A DNA stretch of 64,000 nt from PALSA-350 sp963794165 (GTDB lineage: Bacteria; Acidobacteriota; Terriglobia; Terriglobales; Acidobacteriaceae): assembly GCA_963794165.1 (NCBI GenBank), contig CAWCCT010000003.1, positions 62,001-126,000 of the forward strand, written 5' to 3'. Of the stretch, positions 36,437 through 44,850 are shown in pieces (the stretch's first letter is position 1; each line of letters starts with the position of its first letter). Below the pieces are notes generated by a model that worked only from the letters and a program-made list of their open reading frames with translations, was not told where the DNA came from and ran no database searches. The position numbers were made by a program, and so were the translations under genes.

Positions 36437-36538
36437 TTAATGAAGGACCCCGGAACCGCCCTTCTTAGGCGGGCGCAGCAACTGGCTGGAGCACAAAACA
36501 AAAATAGTGAGCAGGGTGACATCCAGGGCAGCCAGCAT
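36437..36538 (-). CDS. small membrane peptide of 33 residues
   Basis: An ATG at 36538 is preceded by CCGGAGG at good spacing. The peptide has one hydrophobic helix (LAALDVTLLTIFVLCSS) and a short basic tail (RPPKKGG). It starts 21 bases after the M20 peptidase stop on the same strand. Too short for family assignment; the strong binding site is the main support. Confidence 0.45.
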   Translation of the reverse strand: MLAALDVTLLTIFVLCSSQLLRPPKKGGSGVLH

Positions 36539-36559
36539 TTTTACCTCCGGGGCCGCGGC

Positions 36560-37714
36560 CTAACCCAGATTCAGGCCGCCAATCATCGCCGCAAGCAACG
36601 CTGTTCTGGGAACCAACGCCTCCAGCAAAATGGATTCCCGGTCGGCATGTGCGCCTTCGCCCACCGCACCCATTCCATCCAGCGTCGGGATCCCCAGGGC
36701 AGAGGTGAAATTCCCGTCCGAGCCTCCGCCTGTCGCTGCTTCCTGAAGTTGAAAACCCAGTCCCTTGGCCAATGTTGCTGCGCGCTCAAAAAGCGCGACG
36801 GTACCCGCAGTCCGTTCCATCGGCGGCCGATTCAGTCCGCCCGTTACCTCCAACCTGCATCGCCGGTCGAACGCGCGCAAAGAGCGAAAACGCCGGTCCA
36901 CCCGTTGCGCGTCCTTTGGCTTGGCGATGCGGACGTCAAACTCCGCCCAGGCCTCCGCGGGCACCACGTTGGACCGGGTGCCGCCGCCGATCACCCCAGC
37001 GTTGACCGTGATTCCCCGCGTCAGATCGGTAAAACTACTGGCCCGCTCAATCTGTTTCCCGAGTTCCAGCACCGCGCTGGCACCTCGGGCAAAATCAACC
37101 CCGCTATGGGCCGCAATCCCGTGCACCAGCAAACGGTAATTGGCAACTCCCTTCCGCGCCGTCTTATACGCCGCGGCGGGGGCCTGTGCTGGTTCCAGAA
37201 CAAACACCGCTTCGCATTTCCTGGCCAGAGTCTCCGTCATAGCCCGCGAATGTTCGCTGCCCGTCTCCTCGTCGCTGTTGAGCAGAAACAGGACCGGCCG
37301 GTTTAACAGCTTTGCTTCCTGCAAAACGCGCACCGCGTTGAGGGCCATCACCACGCCCGCCTTCATGTCCAGGACACCAGGGCCCCAGGCTCGCCCCGCG
37401 CTCACGCGGAAGGGCATGTTCTTAAGCGTGCCCATTGGCCAAACAGTGTCCAGGTGTCCCAGCAGCAGCAAGGGTTTAATCTTGCTCCGATCCGGGCCGA
37501 AGCGGCCCACCAACAGATCTCCAGCTGATCTTTGCTTACTGCGCTTGCTCTGGCCGCCGGTGGTCTTGATCCAATCCTCCAACACGGTGACGCACCGGTT
37601 GACCCCCGCCCAATCCTCTGTAGGAGACTCCAGCCGAACCAGTTCGCCAATCATTTCAAGCATTTGGCTCTTCCGTCCGGCCACGGCTCGGCTCAGGTCA
37701 CGGTAAGTTTCCAT
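36560..37714 (-). CDS. M20 family metallopeptidase (carboxypeptidase G2-like)
   Basis: The 384-residue protein has the M20 zinc-site motifs LLLLGHLDTVWPMG, GPGVLDMKAGVVMAL with the bridging Asp, and NSDEETGSEHSR with the catalytic Glu. A lid domain (about 190-295) and a late GGGSDGN segment follow. It cleaves a C-terminal amino acid, often glutamate, from peptides or folate-like conjugates; the substrate is not evident. A small membrane peptide gene follows. Confidence 0.9.
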   Translation of the reverse strand: METYRDLSRAVAGRKSQMLEMIGELVRLESPTEDWAGVNRCVTVLEDWIKTTGGQSKRSKQRSAGDLLVGRFGPDRSKIKPLLLLGHLDTVWPMGTLKNMPFRVSAGRAWGPGVLDMKAGVVMALNAVRVLQEAKLLNRPVLFLLNSDEETGSEHSRAMTETLARKCEAVFVLEPAQAPAAAYKTARKGVANYRLLVHGIAAHSGVDFARGASAVLELGKQIERASSFTDLTRGITVNAGVIGGGTRSNVVPAEAWAEFDVRIAKPKDAQRVDRRFRSLRAFDRRCRLEVTGGLNRPPMERTAGTVALFERAATLAKGLGFQLQEAATGGGSDGNFTSALGIPTLDGMGAVGEGAHADRESILLEALVPRTALLAAMIGGLNLG

Positions 37715-37829
37715 AGCGGTCCTCCTGGTGCAACCCGATCAGTTTGTTGCGTTTTTGCCACACTGAAACTTTTATTGTGCTATGTAGTCTATGGTTTTGC
37801 GACTCTTTGCCAACCAGGAACACTGATTA

Positions 37830-38738
37830 GTGGAAACAGCGCATTTAGAAAAGACCATCGCATCGGTGATTGAGTTCTCAGGAATCGGTCTCCACAGCGG
37901 GGCTCCGGTGACCATGCGGCTGCTGCCTGCCCCTGCCGGGTCGGGCATTGTCTTTCGCCGCACCGACCTGGACGACTACGAGATTGCGGCCACGGGCAGA
38001 AATGTAGCCAAGGTCAGCTACGCCACCAGCATCATGCGCCAGGGTGTGCTCATCTCCACCACCGAGCATCTTCTTTCCGCCCTCATCGGGATGGGCGTCG
38101 ACAACGTCATCATTGAGTTGGACAACCTGGAGCTGCCTATCCTCGATGGCAGCGCACTGCCTTACGTGGAAGCCTTTGAACGGGTAGGCATCCGCAGCCA
38201 GCGCCGCCGGCGCCAATATCTGCGCATCCTCAAAAGCGTGGAAGTCCGCGAGAACGGCAAGTTTATCGCCGTCTATCCGGGCGAAGGCTACACCATCACC
38301 TATGACATCAATTTCGCCGACCCCATCGGACGCCAGGCATTCACCGTCGATTTGGCTGCGGGAGCGTACGGCGCTCAGATCGCGGCCGCCCGCACCTTCG
38401 GCTTTCGCGAAGATGAGAAGATGCTGCGCGATATGGGGCTGATCCGCGGAGCGTCGGAGGAGAACGCGATTATTCTCTGCGGGGGCGCAGTGCAGAATGG
38501 CCCACTGCGTTTTGACGACGAGTTTGTGCGCCATAAAGTGCTCGACCTGATAGGGGATCTGGCTCTCGCCGGACACAGCATCCTCGGCCGCGTCGTAGCT
38601 GAGCGCGCCGGGCACGCCATGCACACCGCGTTGGTCTCCCGCCTGCTGCGCGATCGATCGGCCTGGGAGCTGGTGCAATTCCCCGCGGCGCGGCGCAGCA
38701 TGGTTGCCGTGGCCGCCGCCCGTTTGGCTACAGCTTAG
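37830..38738 (+). CDS. lpxC: UDP-3-O-acyl-N-acetylglucosamine deacetylase
   Basis: The 302-residue enzyme commits UDP-acyl-GlcNAc to lipid A. It shows EFSGIGLHSGAPVTMRL, the zinc histidine in TTEHLLSALIGMGVDN, ELPILDGSALPYVEAF and the second zinc site VLDLIGDLALAGHSILG, with the late general acid-base His in RAGHAMHTALV. Start is GTG at 37830. Presence of lpxC supports an LPS-bearing outer membrane. Its stop overlaps the convergent obgE stop. Confidence 0.96.
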   Translation: METAHLEKTIASVIEFSGIGLHSGAPVTMRLLPAPAGSGIVFRRTDLDDYEIAATGRNVAKVSYATSIMRQGVLISTTEHLLSALIGMGVDNVIIELDNLELPILDGSALPYVEAFERVGIRSQRRRRQYLRILKSVEVRENGKFIAVYPGEGYTITYDINFADPIGRQAFTVDLAAGAYGAQIAAARTFGFREDEKMLRDMGLIRGASEENAIILCGGAVQNGPLRFDDEFVRHKVLDLIGDLALAGHSILGRVVAERAGHAMHTALVSRLLRDRSAWELVQFPAARRSMVAVAAARLATA

Positions 38739-39793
38739 TATTCCGCGAGCATGGTGTTCGCCGGCACGGGAGCAATTTCCGCCTCGCGCGACGTGCGTAC
38801 CAGATCACCTAACGCGTATTTGAGCTCGCGAATACCCGCTCCGCTCACCGCGGAGATAGCAAAGAAGGGCAGCTTGCGCCGCTTAGCCATCGCTCGCAGT
38901 TTCTTGAGTTTCTCCGGATTGGCCACGTCGGCCTTGGACGCCACCACCAGCATCGGCTTTTCGTCCAGGCCGTGGCCAAAGCTCTTCAGCTCCGCCATGA
39001 TGACGCGGAAGTCCTCCACCGGGTCGGGGCGGCCGCTTGAGTCGGAAACATCCACCAGGTGCACCAGCACCCGGGTGCGCTCGATATGGCGGAGAAACTG
39101 GACACCCAGCCCCGCCCCCAGGTGGGCGCCCTCGATTAAACCAGGGATGTCTGCCACCACATAGCTGTCTTCATGCGGCGGTTCCCCCACCGAAACCACT
39201 CCCAGGTTAGGTTCGAGGGTAGTGAAGGGGTAGTCGGCAATCTTGGGCTTGGCGGCAGAAATCCTGGAGATCAGCGTCGACTTTCCAGCATTGGGAAAGC
39301 CCACCAGCCCCACATCGGCCAGCAGCTTCAGCTCCAGGCGGTAGGCGCGTTCTTCGCCCTCTCTGCCCGCTTCCGATTCTCGGGGAGCCTGGTGCGTGGA
39401 GGTGGCAAAGTGCTGGTTCCCTCGTCCGCCCCGTCCGCCCTTGGCGACGATGATGCGCTCATCGGGATGTTGAAAGTCATGCACCAGTGCGCCGGTCTCG
39501 TCATCGTACAGCGCCGTGCCCACCGGCACCTTCAAAACGGCGTCGACGCCTTCCCGGCCGCTGCAGTTGGAGCCTTCGCCATGGCGGCCCCGCTCAGCCT
39601 TATGTTCCGGATTGAAGCGGAAGTGGACCAGCGTGTTATGCCGTTCGCTCGATTCCATGATGACATCGCCGCCGCGTCCGCCATCCCCTCCGGAGGGGCC
39701 GCCGCGGGGAACAAATTTCTCCCGCCGGAACGCAACGCAACCGTTGCCTCCATCCCCGGCCTTGACGCGAATTCGAGCCTCATCGATGAACAT
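38735..39793 (-). CDS. obgE: GTPase ObgE/CgtA
   Basis: The 352-residue protein has the glycine-rich Obg domain (VPRGGPSGGDGGRGGDVIME, about 1-158) and the G domain with GFPNAGKST, DIPGLIEGAHLG and NKxD-like ASKADV. Obg GTPases assist 50S assembly. It lacks a long C-terminal extension. It is the downstream neighbour of alr with a family B repeat in between. Confidence 0.95.
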   Translation of the reverse strand: MFIDEARIRVKAGDGGNGCVAFRREKFVPRGGPSGGDGGRGGDVIMESSERHNTLVHFRFNPEHKAERGRHGEGSNCSGREGVDAVLKVPVGTALYDDETGALVHDFQHPDERIIVAKGGRGGRGNQHFATSTHQAPRESEAGREGEERAYRLELKLLADVGLVGFPNAGKSTLISRISAAKPKIADYPFTTLEPNLGVVSVGEPPHEDSYVVADIPGLIEGAHLGAGLGVQFLRHIERTRVLVHLVDVSDSSGRPDPVEDFRVIMAELKSFGHGLDEKPMLVVASKADVANPEKLKKLRAMAKRRKLPFFAISAVSGAGIRELKYALGDLVRTSREAEIAPVPANTMLAEY

Positions 39794-39821
39794 ATGTTTC
39801 TAGTCTAGTGCATAGCGCCAC

Positions 39822-39980
39822 CCAGGCCCGACAGTGAAACCGCAGGTCCCTCCACTACGCTACGCTCCGGTCGGGATGACAAGGAGGGGGGAAAGTGTTA
39901 ATCGGCATCTGCTCCCTCCTTGTCATCCCGACCGGAGCGTAGCGTAGTGGAGGGACCTGCGGTTTCACTGTCGGGCCTGG
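39822..39980. repeat. family B inverted repeat with perfect 67-base arms
   Basis: 39822-39888 and 39914-39980 are exact reverse complements over 67 bases, including CCAGGCCCGACAGTG, AAACCGCAGGTCCCTCC, ACGCTACGCTCCGG and TCGGGATGACAAGGAGGG. About 25 bases lie between. It sits between alr and obgE, which run in the same direction. The arms would form a very stable cruciform or RNA hairpin. Confidence 0.95.
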
Positions 39981-40000
39981 ATTGGTGGTAATAGGAAACA

Positions 40001-41176
40001 CTACTCCACAACCCGCCGAGGAACCCGAGCACTAATCGAGCACAGCACCTCCCACGGAATACTGCCCGTAAGGTCCGCGATATCCCACGCGTCGATCGAA
40101 AGGCCTCCCTGGCTGCCCAACAGCACCACTTCATCGCCGACCGCAGCAGCGGGAATATCCGTAACATCCACCACCGTTTGGTCCATTGAGACACGCCCGG
40201 CAATCGGCGCCTCCCGGCCGCGAATAAGCACGTATCCGCGATTGGAAAGCAGGCGGTTGAGCCCGTCGGCATACCCCACCGGCAGCAGCGCGAGACGAGA
40301 CTCCCGGGAAGCGGCAAAGGTGTTGCCATAGCCCGAGGTCTCACCCGCATGAAGAGGCAGCAACGAGGTCACCTGGGTCTTCCAGCTGAGCACCGGATCG
40401 AGGCCAGCTTCGCCATCCCATGACAGGCCATCCTGGGTGATATGGTCGACGTAACCATAGAGCGCCAGCCCGGGACGCAACATCAGCCGCGCCCCCGCAC
40501 GCGATGCCATTTCCATCAGTACGTGCCTGTCGGTTCCCGCGACTAACGTCGACGAATTCCCGGCATGCACCCACTCTGGTTGCAGCCCTCTTTCAAGAAT
40601 CAAATTGAGCGCCGTTTCAAACCGCGCCAACTGCGCATTAGGGCGCACGGTGGAAATGGTTTCGGGCGCAGAAAAATGCGTCATCACGCCTTCCAGCCGC
40701 AGGTGCGAACCGGGGTGAAAACGAAGCAACAGCTCCGCCGCTTCGTCCACGCGCAATCCTTGCCGCGACATCCCGGTGTCCACTTCCAGGTGAACTCCGA
40801 CCGACAAGGACGGCATCCCGCGGGCAGCGGCGGCCTTCTCCAGCAAATCGAGATGCCACGGAGTCCAAACCACCGGAGTCAAACCCAGGCTGATGACCGT
40901 ATCCGCATCCCCGGGAAATATTCCGGACATCACCAGGATGCGCGGCTGCGGACAAACCGCGCGCACGGCGGCAGCCTCCTCGGTGGAGGTCACACCCAAC
41001 CACTCGGCCCCGGCGCCGGCCAACAGCGGCGCGCATGTGAGCACATCGTGACCATAGGCGTTGGCCTTGACCACCGCCATCAGATCAGCCTTACCGCCTG
41101 CTATGCGGCGCAGTTTTTGATAGTTAGCCAGCAGCCGCTGGCTGGAGACTTCCGCCCAAAGCGGTCGGTTTGCCAT
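40001..41176 (-). CDS. alr: alanine racemase
   Basis: From ATG at 41176 the protein has 391 residues. The PLP lysine is in LMAVVKANAYGHD, the second catalytic base region in LALYGYVD and the late tyrosine loop in ALLPVGYADGLNRLL. It makes D-alanine for peptidoglycan. A much longer in-frame reading covers the end of dnaB in another frame and is rejected. The gap to dnaB is seven bases, so co-transcription is likely. Confidence 0.94.
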   Translation of the reverse strand: MANRPLWAEVSSQRLLANYQKLRRIAGGKADLMAVVKANAYGHDVLTCAPLLAGAGAEWLGVTSTEEAAAVRAVCPQPRILVMSGIFPGDADTVISLGLTPVVWTPWHLDLLEKAAAARGMPSLSVGVHLEVDTGMSRQGLRVDEAAELLLRFHPGSHLRLEGVMTHFSAPETISTVRPNAQLARFETALNLILERGLQPEWVHAGNSSTLVAGTDRHVLMEMASRAGARLMLRPGLALYGYVDHITQDGLSWDGEAGLDPVLSWKTQVTSLLPLHAGETSGYGNTFAASRESRLALLPVGYADGLNRLLSNRGYVLIRGREAPIAGRVSMDQTVVDVTDIPAAAVGDEVVLLGSQGGLSIDAWDIADLTGSIPWEVLCSISARVPRRVVE

Positions 41177-41183
41177 GAGCTGA

Positions 41184-42584
41184 TCAGTATTCTCCGGGCG
41201 CCTCGCCAAAGGCCATGTTCTCAAAGCGAGTGCAATCCGCCCGGTAGGCCAGATGCACAGACCCGGTGGGCCCGTTGCGTTGTTTGGCGATGATGATCTC
41301 GGCCTTGTTTTTCGAGTCGGGGTCTTCTTCCCCGTTTTCGTCCTTGTTGTAGTAGCTGTCCCGATGGATGAAGGCCACCACATCGGCGTCCTGTTCAATG
41401 GACCCTGATTCGCGCAAATCGGAAAGCATCGGCTTTTTATCCCCGCCGCGCTGTTCCGAGGCGCGGCTAAGCTGGGACAGTGCGACCACCGGGACCCGCA
41501 ATTCCTTGGCCAGTGCCTTGAGACCGCGGGAGATCGCGGATACCTCCTGGGTCCGATTCTCGTAACGGCGAGCGCCAACCCCAAAGCTCGATGCGGACAT
41601 CAGCTGCAAATAGTCGATCACGATCAAGTCCAGGCCGCCCTGTTGCCGCTGCAGGCGCCGCGCTTTGGCCCGCATTTCCGAGAGCGCGATGGCAGGGGTG
41701 TCGTCGATGAATATTCTCGCTTCCGCCAAGTGCTCGAGTGCCTCCATCAACTTGCCCCGATCCGCTTTAGGAATGAATCCCGTCTGGATCTTTTGCATGG
41801 AAACCAAAGCTTGCGAAGCCAGCATGCGTCGCAGCAGCGACTCTTTAGACATTTCGAGCGAAAACACGGCCACCACTTTGCCATCGCGCACCGCCGCGTT
41901 TTCGGCGATGTTGATGGCCCAGGCAGTCTTGCCCATGCTGGGACGGGCGGCGATGATGATCAGGTCGGAGGCCTGCAGTCCGCTGGTCATCTTATCGAAC
42001 TGGGTGTAGTGCGTGGCCAGTCCTGTGACTTCTTTCTGTTGCGCGTACAGGTTATCGATGGTTCCGAAGGAATCGCGAACGATCTCCGGGATCCCGGCAA
42101 AACCGCGGGTGATGCCGCGCTCAGAAACTTCGAGCAGCCCTGATTCGGCGGCGTCGAGCACCACCAGCGCTTCATCGCTTTGATCCGCCGCCCGGGTGAT
42201 GGCGGTATTGCAGATGCCGATCAGTTGCCGCGAAAGAGATTTGTCCTTCACGATGCGGACGTACTCTTCGATGCTGGGGCGCCGCGGCAGCCCCTCGGTA
42301 AGGGACGCGAGGTAGGCCACGCCGCCCACTGCCTCTACTTCCTTACGCCGGGCCAGCTCTTCCGCCAGGGTTACGATATCGACCGCGCGGCGGGCGTCGA
42401 TCAGTTCCGCCATGCGGCTGTAAATGCGGCGGTGCGAGTCCAGCGAGAAGTCTTCGGGGCGAAGCTTTTCCGCCGCCTCGTTATAGGAATGGTTGTCGAG
42501 CAGGATGGCGCCCAGAATCGAACGCTCCGCCTCCACGCTCGCGGGCAGGCCGCGATCTAACGACACATCAGAGAGGGTGGCCAT
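41184..42584 (-). CDS. dnaB: replicative DNA helicase DnaB
   Basis: From ATG at 42584 the 466-residue protein has the DnaB N-terminal domain (SVEAERSILGAILLDN) and the RecA-like core with Walker A AARPSMGKTAWAINIA, LVSMQKIQTGFIPKAD, Walker B LDLIVIDYLQLM and the arginine-bearing QLSRASEQRGGDKKP. A GGAG sits nine bases upstream; a start 20 codons earlier is unlikely. Neighbour of alr, a common order. Confidence 0.95.
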   Translation of the reverse strand: MATLSDVSLDRGLPASVEAERSILGAILLDNHSYNEAAEKLRPEDFSLDSHRRIYSRMAELIDARRAVDIVTLAEELARRKEVEAVGGVAYLASLTEGLPRRPSIEEYVRIVKDKSLSRQLIGICNTAITRAADQSDEALVVLDAAESGLLEVSERGITRGFAGIPEIVRDSFGTIDNLYAQQKEVTGLATHYTQFDKMTSGLQASDLIIIAARPSMGKTAWAINIAENAAVRDGKVVAVFSLEMSKESLLRRMLASQALVSMQKIQTGFIPKADRGKLMEALEHLAEARIFIDDTPAIALSEMRAKARRLQRQQGGLDLIVIDYLQLMSASSFGVGARRYENRTQEVSAISRGLKALAKELRVPVVALSQLSRASEQRGGDKKPMLSDLRESGSIEQDADVVAFIHRDSYYNKDENGEEDPDSKNKAEIIIAKQRNGPTGSVHLAYRADCTRFENMAFGEAPGEY

Positions 42585-42680
42585 GGGGGAAACTCCATGC
42601 CCAGTGTAGGTCACAAACAGCAGCGGCCGGTCTGAGGGAATCAAGGTAGAAATCTGAAGAAACGGTATGATTAAGCGAGG

Positions 42681-43286
42681 ATGGGTCCTCGTATTAAATC
42701 TCTACTACTTGCCCTTTGCATGTCCTTGCCCGGGATCGCCGGGGCGCAGCAGCCAACCAAGGAAAATACCGCGCCGCCCGAGTTTCGCGAGATGCAGCAG
42801 GTGGAAGACCGCTGGGCCACCGCCATCACCAAGCGCGATCAGTATGCGTTAGAACTCGTCCTGGCCCCGCAATTCATTGGCATCTCGGCTAGCGGAGACG
42901 TGGTCACCCGCAACCAGCAGATTGCCCATCTCTTCGTCAAGAATTCCGGGCCCGACTCTCTGGAGCAGAAGGTAATAAGCGTTCGTTTCGTAGGCGAGGT
43001 AGCCATTGTGAACGGCACCTACGTCATGACGTGGAAGGGCGAGAAGGGGCCGGTGCTGGAGAAGGGCATTTTCTCCCACGTCTTCGAGCATGTCCGTGAC
43101 AACTGGCTCTGTCTCAACTCACAGCGCACGGTGGTGGCGGAAGAAACCAAAGGTGCCCCTGCCGCCGAGAAGCCCAAGGCCAAGCGCAGCGACGCTGAGC
43201 TGCCCGTGCACATTCCCTTGATTTACAAGGGCCCGGAAAGCACCCAGCCCACGCCGAAGCCAGGCAGCAACCAGCCCCCTCAATAG
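42681..43286 (+). CDS. secreted NTF2-like (DUF4440/SnoaL) protein
   Basis: The 201-residue protein has a signal peptide (SLLLALCMSLPGIAGA, cut near residue 22). An NTF2-like domain at about 35-145 has MQQVEDRWATAITKRDQYAL, FIGISASGDVVTRNQQI and GTYVMTWKGEKG, followed by a Pro-rich polar tail. Such domains bind small ligands or act as simple enzymes; none of the family's catalytic residues can be assigned. Divergent from dnaB. Confidence 0.8.
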   Translation: MGPRIKSLLLALCMSLPGIAGAQQPTKENTAPPEFREMQQVEDRWATAITKRDQYALELVLAPQFIGISASGDVVTRNQQIAHLFVKNSGPDSLEQKVISVRFVGEVAIVNGTYVMTWKGEKGPVLEKGIFSHVFEHVRDNWLCLNSQRTVVAEETKGAPAAEKPKAKRSDAELPVHIPLIYKGPESTQPTPKPGSNQPPQ

Positions 43287-43314
43287 CTTTAGAGCACGTG
43301 TGAGCTGTCGCTTC

Positions 43315-43350
43315 CAGTGCCTCCGGTTCCCTGACGAAGGATGGGTGGGC
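43315..43350. repeat. diverged flank of a family A repeat
   Basis: GCCTCCGGTTCCCTGACGAAGG is close to the outer flank of family A (compare the reverse complement of the right flanks at 36335-36355 and 44804-44830). After GATGGGTG it no longer follows the element and reaches the IS30 end within about 20 bases. It may be the detached left flank of the copy that lies on the far side of the insertion sequence. Confidence 0.45.
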
Positions 43351-43362
43351 AGATTCAGACTC

Positions 43363-44652
43363 CAAATGCAACAAATCTATCTTTTTCTTTCTTTTTAAGA
43401 TAAAGGTTTTCCAGCAGCAGGGGCTGTTGGAAAGTGGGAAGCGTAGTTTGCTTTCCACTTTTCAATGGCCGCGGTCACGGGTAGGGATTTTGGCGGATGG
43501 GTTTGTTTGAAGGTGGGAAGCATGCTTTGCTTTCCACTTTCCAGCTACCCGGTATATACGAGCTGGGCGTTTCTTGGAGGTGTGAATCGCCGTCCAGTAT
43601 TTATCAAAGTTAAAGGCTCCTGTGGGGAGAAAGAGTTCAGCAGGAGATTTCCAGGCGAGACTTTTTCTAACCCTGGTATTCAGTTGCCATGCAATGGCAT
43701 CGAGCTGCTTCTGCGAGTACAGGGAGAGGTCGGTTCCCTTTGGCAGGTAATCGCGGAGCAGTCCATTGGTGTTTTCGCTAATCCCCCTCTCCCAGGGAGA
43801 GTGGGGATGAGCGAAGTAGACGGCGATGTTTGCTGTTTTTGTCAGTGTTTTGTGGAGGCTCATCTCGCTGCCCTGGTCGTACGTCATGGAAAGTCGCATT
43901 TGGCCTTTAAAGCGTTTGAGGATGGTGCTAAAACCTTTGGCGACCGTGTCTGCCCTTGCGTCCGACAGCTTTACTAAAGCAACGAACAGAGTGGTTCGTT
44001 CCACCAGGGTGCCCACTTGAGATAGGTTTCCCTTGCCAATGATCAGGTCTCCCTCCCAATGACCGGGGACCAGCCGCTCGCTCACTTCGAGCGGCCTGTC
44101 ATCGATCAGGGTCATATCGGGAATGGATCGGCTGCGCCTGTTCTTAGCTTCGACCTTGCGCGCCTTGTGATGGCGGCGCAACAGGTCCAGCACGTTGGCA
44201 CGCAGTTGCCCACGTGGCATGGCATACAGTGCGGTGTAGATGGTTTCGTGAGAGATCTGCACCGGATTCGCCATACGTCCCAGTATGCTCGCAATCTGCA
44301 CCGGGCTGAAGCCTTGCTGAAGGCGCTCCAGCATCTTGCCCCAGAGTCCATTGCCAGGTTCAAGCATGCGCCTGCGTCGTGGTTTCGCTGCCAAAACCCG
44401 CGCTCGGCGATCAGCCGTCGAAGACCGGTAACCGCCCGCAATGGTGCCCATCCGCGGCTTGGCCATCCAGCCATTACGGTGCATCTCGCGGGTGATGGTC
44501 GACCGAGCTCGCTTCAATACGATGGCGATTGCCCCAGGGCACATCCCCGACGTCAACTGCGCCTGAATCGTGGCTCGATCACCCAAATCCAGATGTTGAA
44601 AACTCTTTCCCATATGCAACTATCCCCTAAAGCGAAATGTTGCACTTGTACC
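43363..44652. mobile_element. IS30-family insertion sequence
   Basis: The element contains one intact transposase gene on the minus strand and ends in imperfect inverted repeats: CAAATGCAACAAATC on the left (about 43364) and, read inward from the right, CAAGTGCAACATTTC (ending near 44651). Boundaries are estimated to a few bases; no target duplication could be read. A family A repeat lies directly to the right. Confidence 0.75.
43462..44619 (-). CDS. IS30-family transposase
   Basis: The 385-residue protein has an N-terminal helix-turn-helix region (FQHLDLGDRATIQAQL and STITREMHRNG) and a second DNA-binding segment (SPVQIASIL, HETIYTALYAM). The DDE core follows, with the first Asp in GHWEGDLIIGKGN, the second in SMTYDQGSEMS and the Glu in WERGISENTNGLLRDYLP. 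Length is normal and the frame is open, so the element could be active. Confidence 0.93.
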   Translation of the reverse strand: MHMGKSFQHLDLGDRATIQAQLTSGMCPGAIAIVLKRARSTITREMHRNGWMAKPRMGTIAGGYRSSTADRRARVLAAKPRRRRMLEPGNGLWGKMLERLQQGFSPVQIASILGRMANPVQISHETIYTALYAMPRGQLRANVLDLLRRHHKARKVEAKNRRSRSIPDMTLIDDRPLEVSERLVPGHWEGDLIIGKGNLSQVGTLVERTTLFVALVKLSDARADTVAKGFSTILKRFKGQMRLSMTYDQGSEMSLHKTLTKTANIAVYFAHPHSPWERGISENTNGLLRDYLPKGTDLSLYSQKQLDAIAWQLNTRVRKSLAWKSPAELFLPTGAFNFDKYWTAIHTSKKRPARIYRVAGKWKAKHASHLQTNPSAKIPTRDRGH

Positions 44653-44663
44653 TTGAACCCACC

Positions 44664-44804
44664 GTGCCCCACATCTCGCTCGTTTTTCGCGAGATGTGGG
44701 ATACCACAGCACCTTCCCTCTGACTCTCGATTCATCCGATGCACTTGACGGTCAACATCTGCGGTATCCCACATCTCGCGAAAAACGAGCGAGATGTGGG
44801 GCAC
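44664..44804. repeat. family A two-hairpin inverted repeat, copy 4
   Basis: Left hairpin GTGCCCCACATCTCGC, loop TCGTTTTTC, GCGAGATGTGGG is an exact mirror of the right hairpin, including the loop (TCG mirrored as CGA). The 55-base centre matches copy 3 in reverse orientation and copy 1 more distantly. Right flank CCGGCCTTCGTTAGCGAACC is present; the left flank is replaced by sequence next to the IS30 element. It ends 47 bases before the esterase start. Confidence 0.92.
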
Positions 44805-44850
44805 CCGGCCTTCGTTAGCGAACCAGAGGCTGCGGTATAGTTCTTCTGCC

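Noticed and set aside
40001..41584. A 527-residue reading of alanine racemase
   Set aside because: The extra N-terminal part is the out-of-frame end of dnaB; the enzyme's usual start is at 41176.
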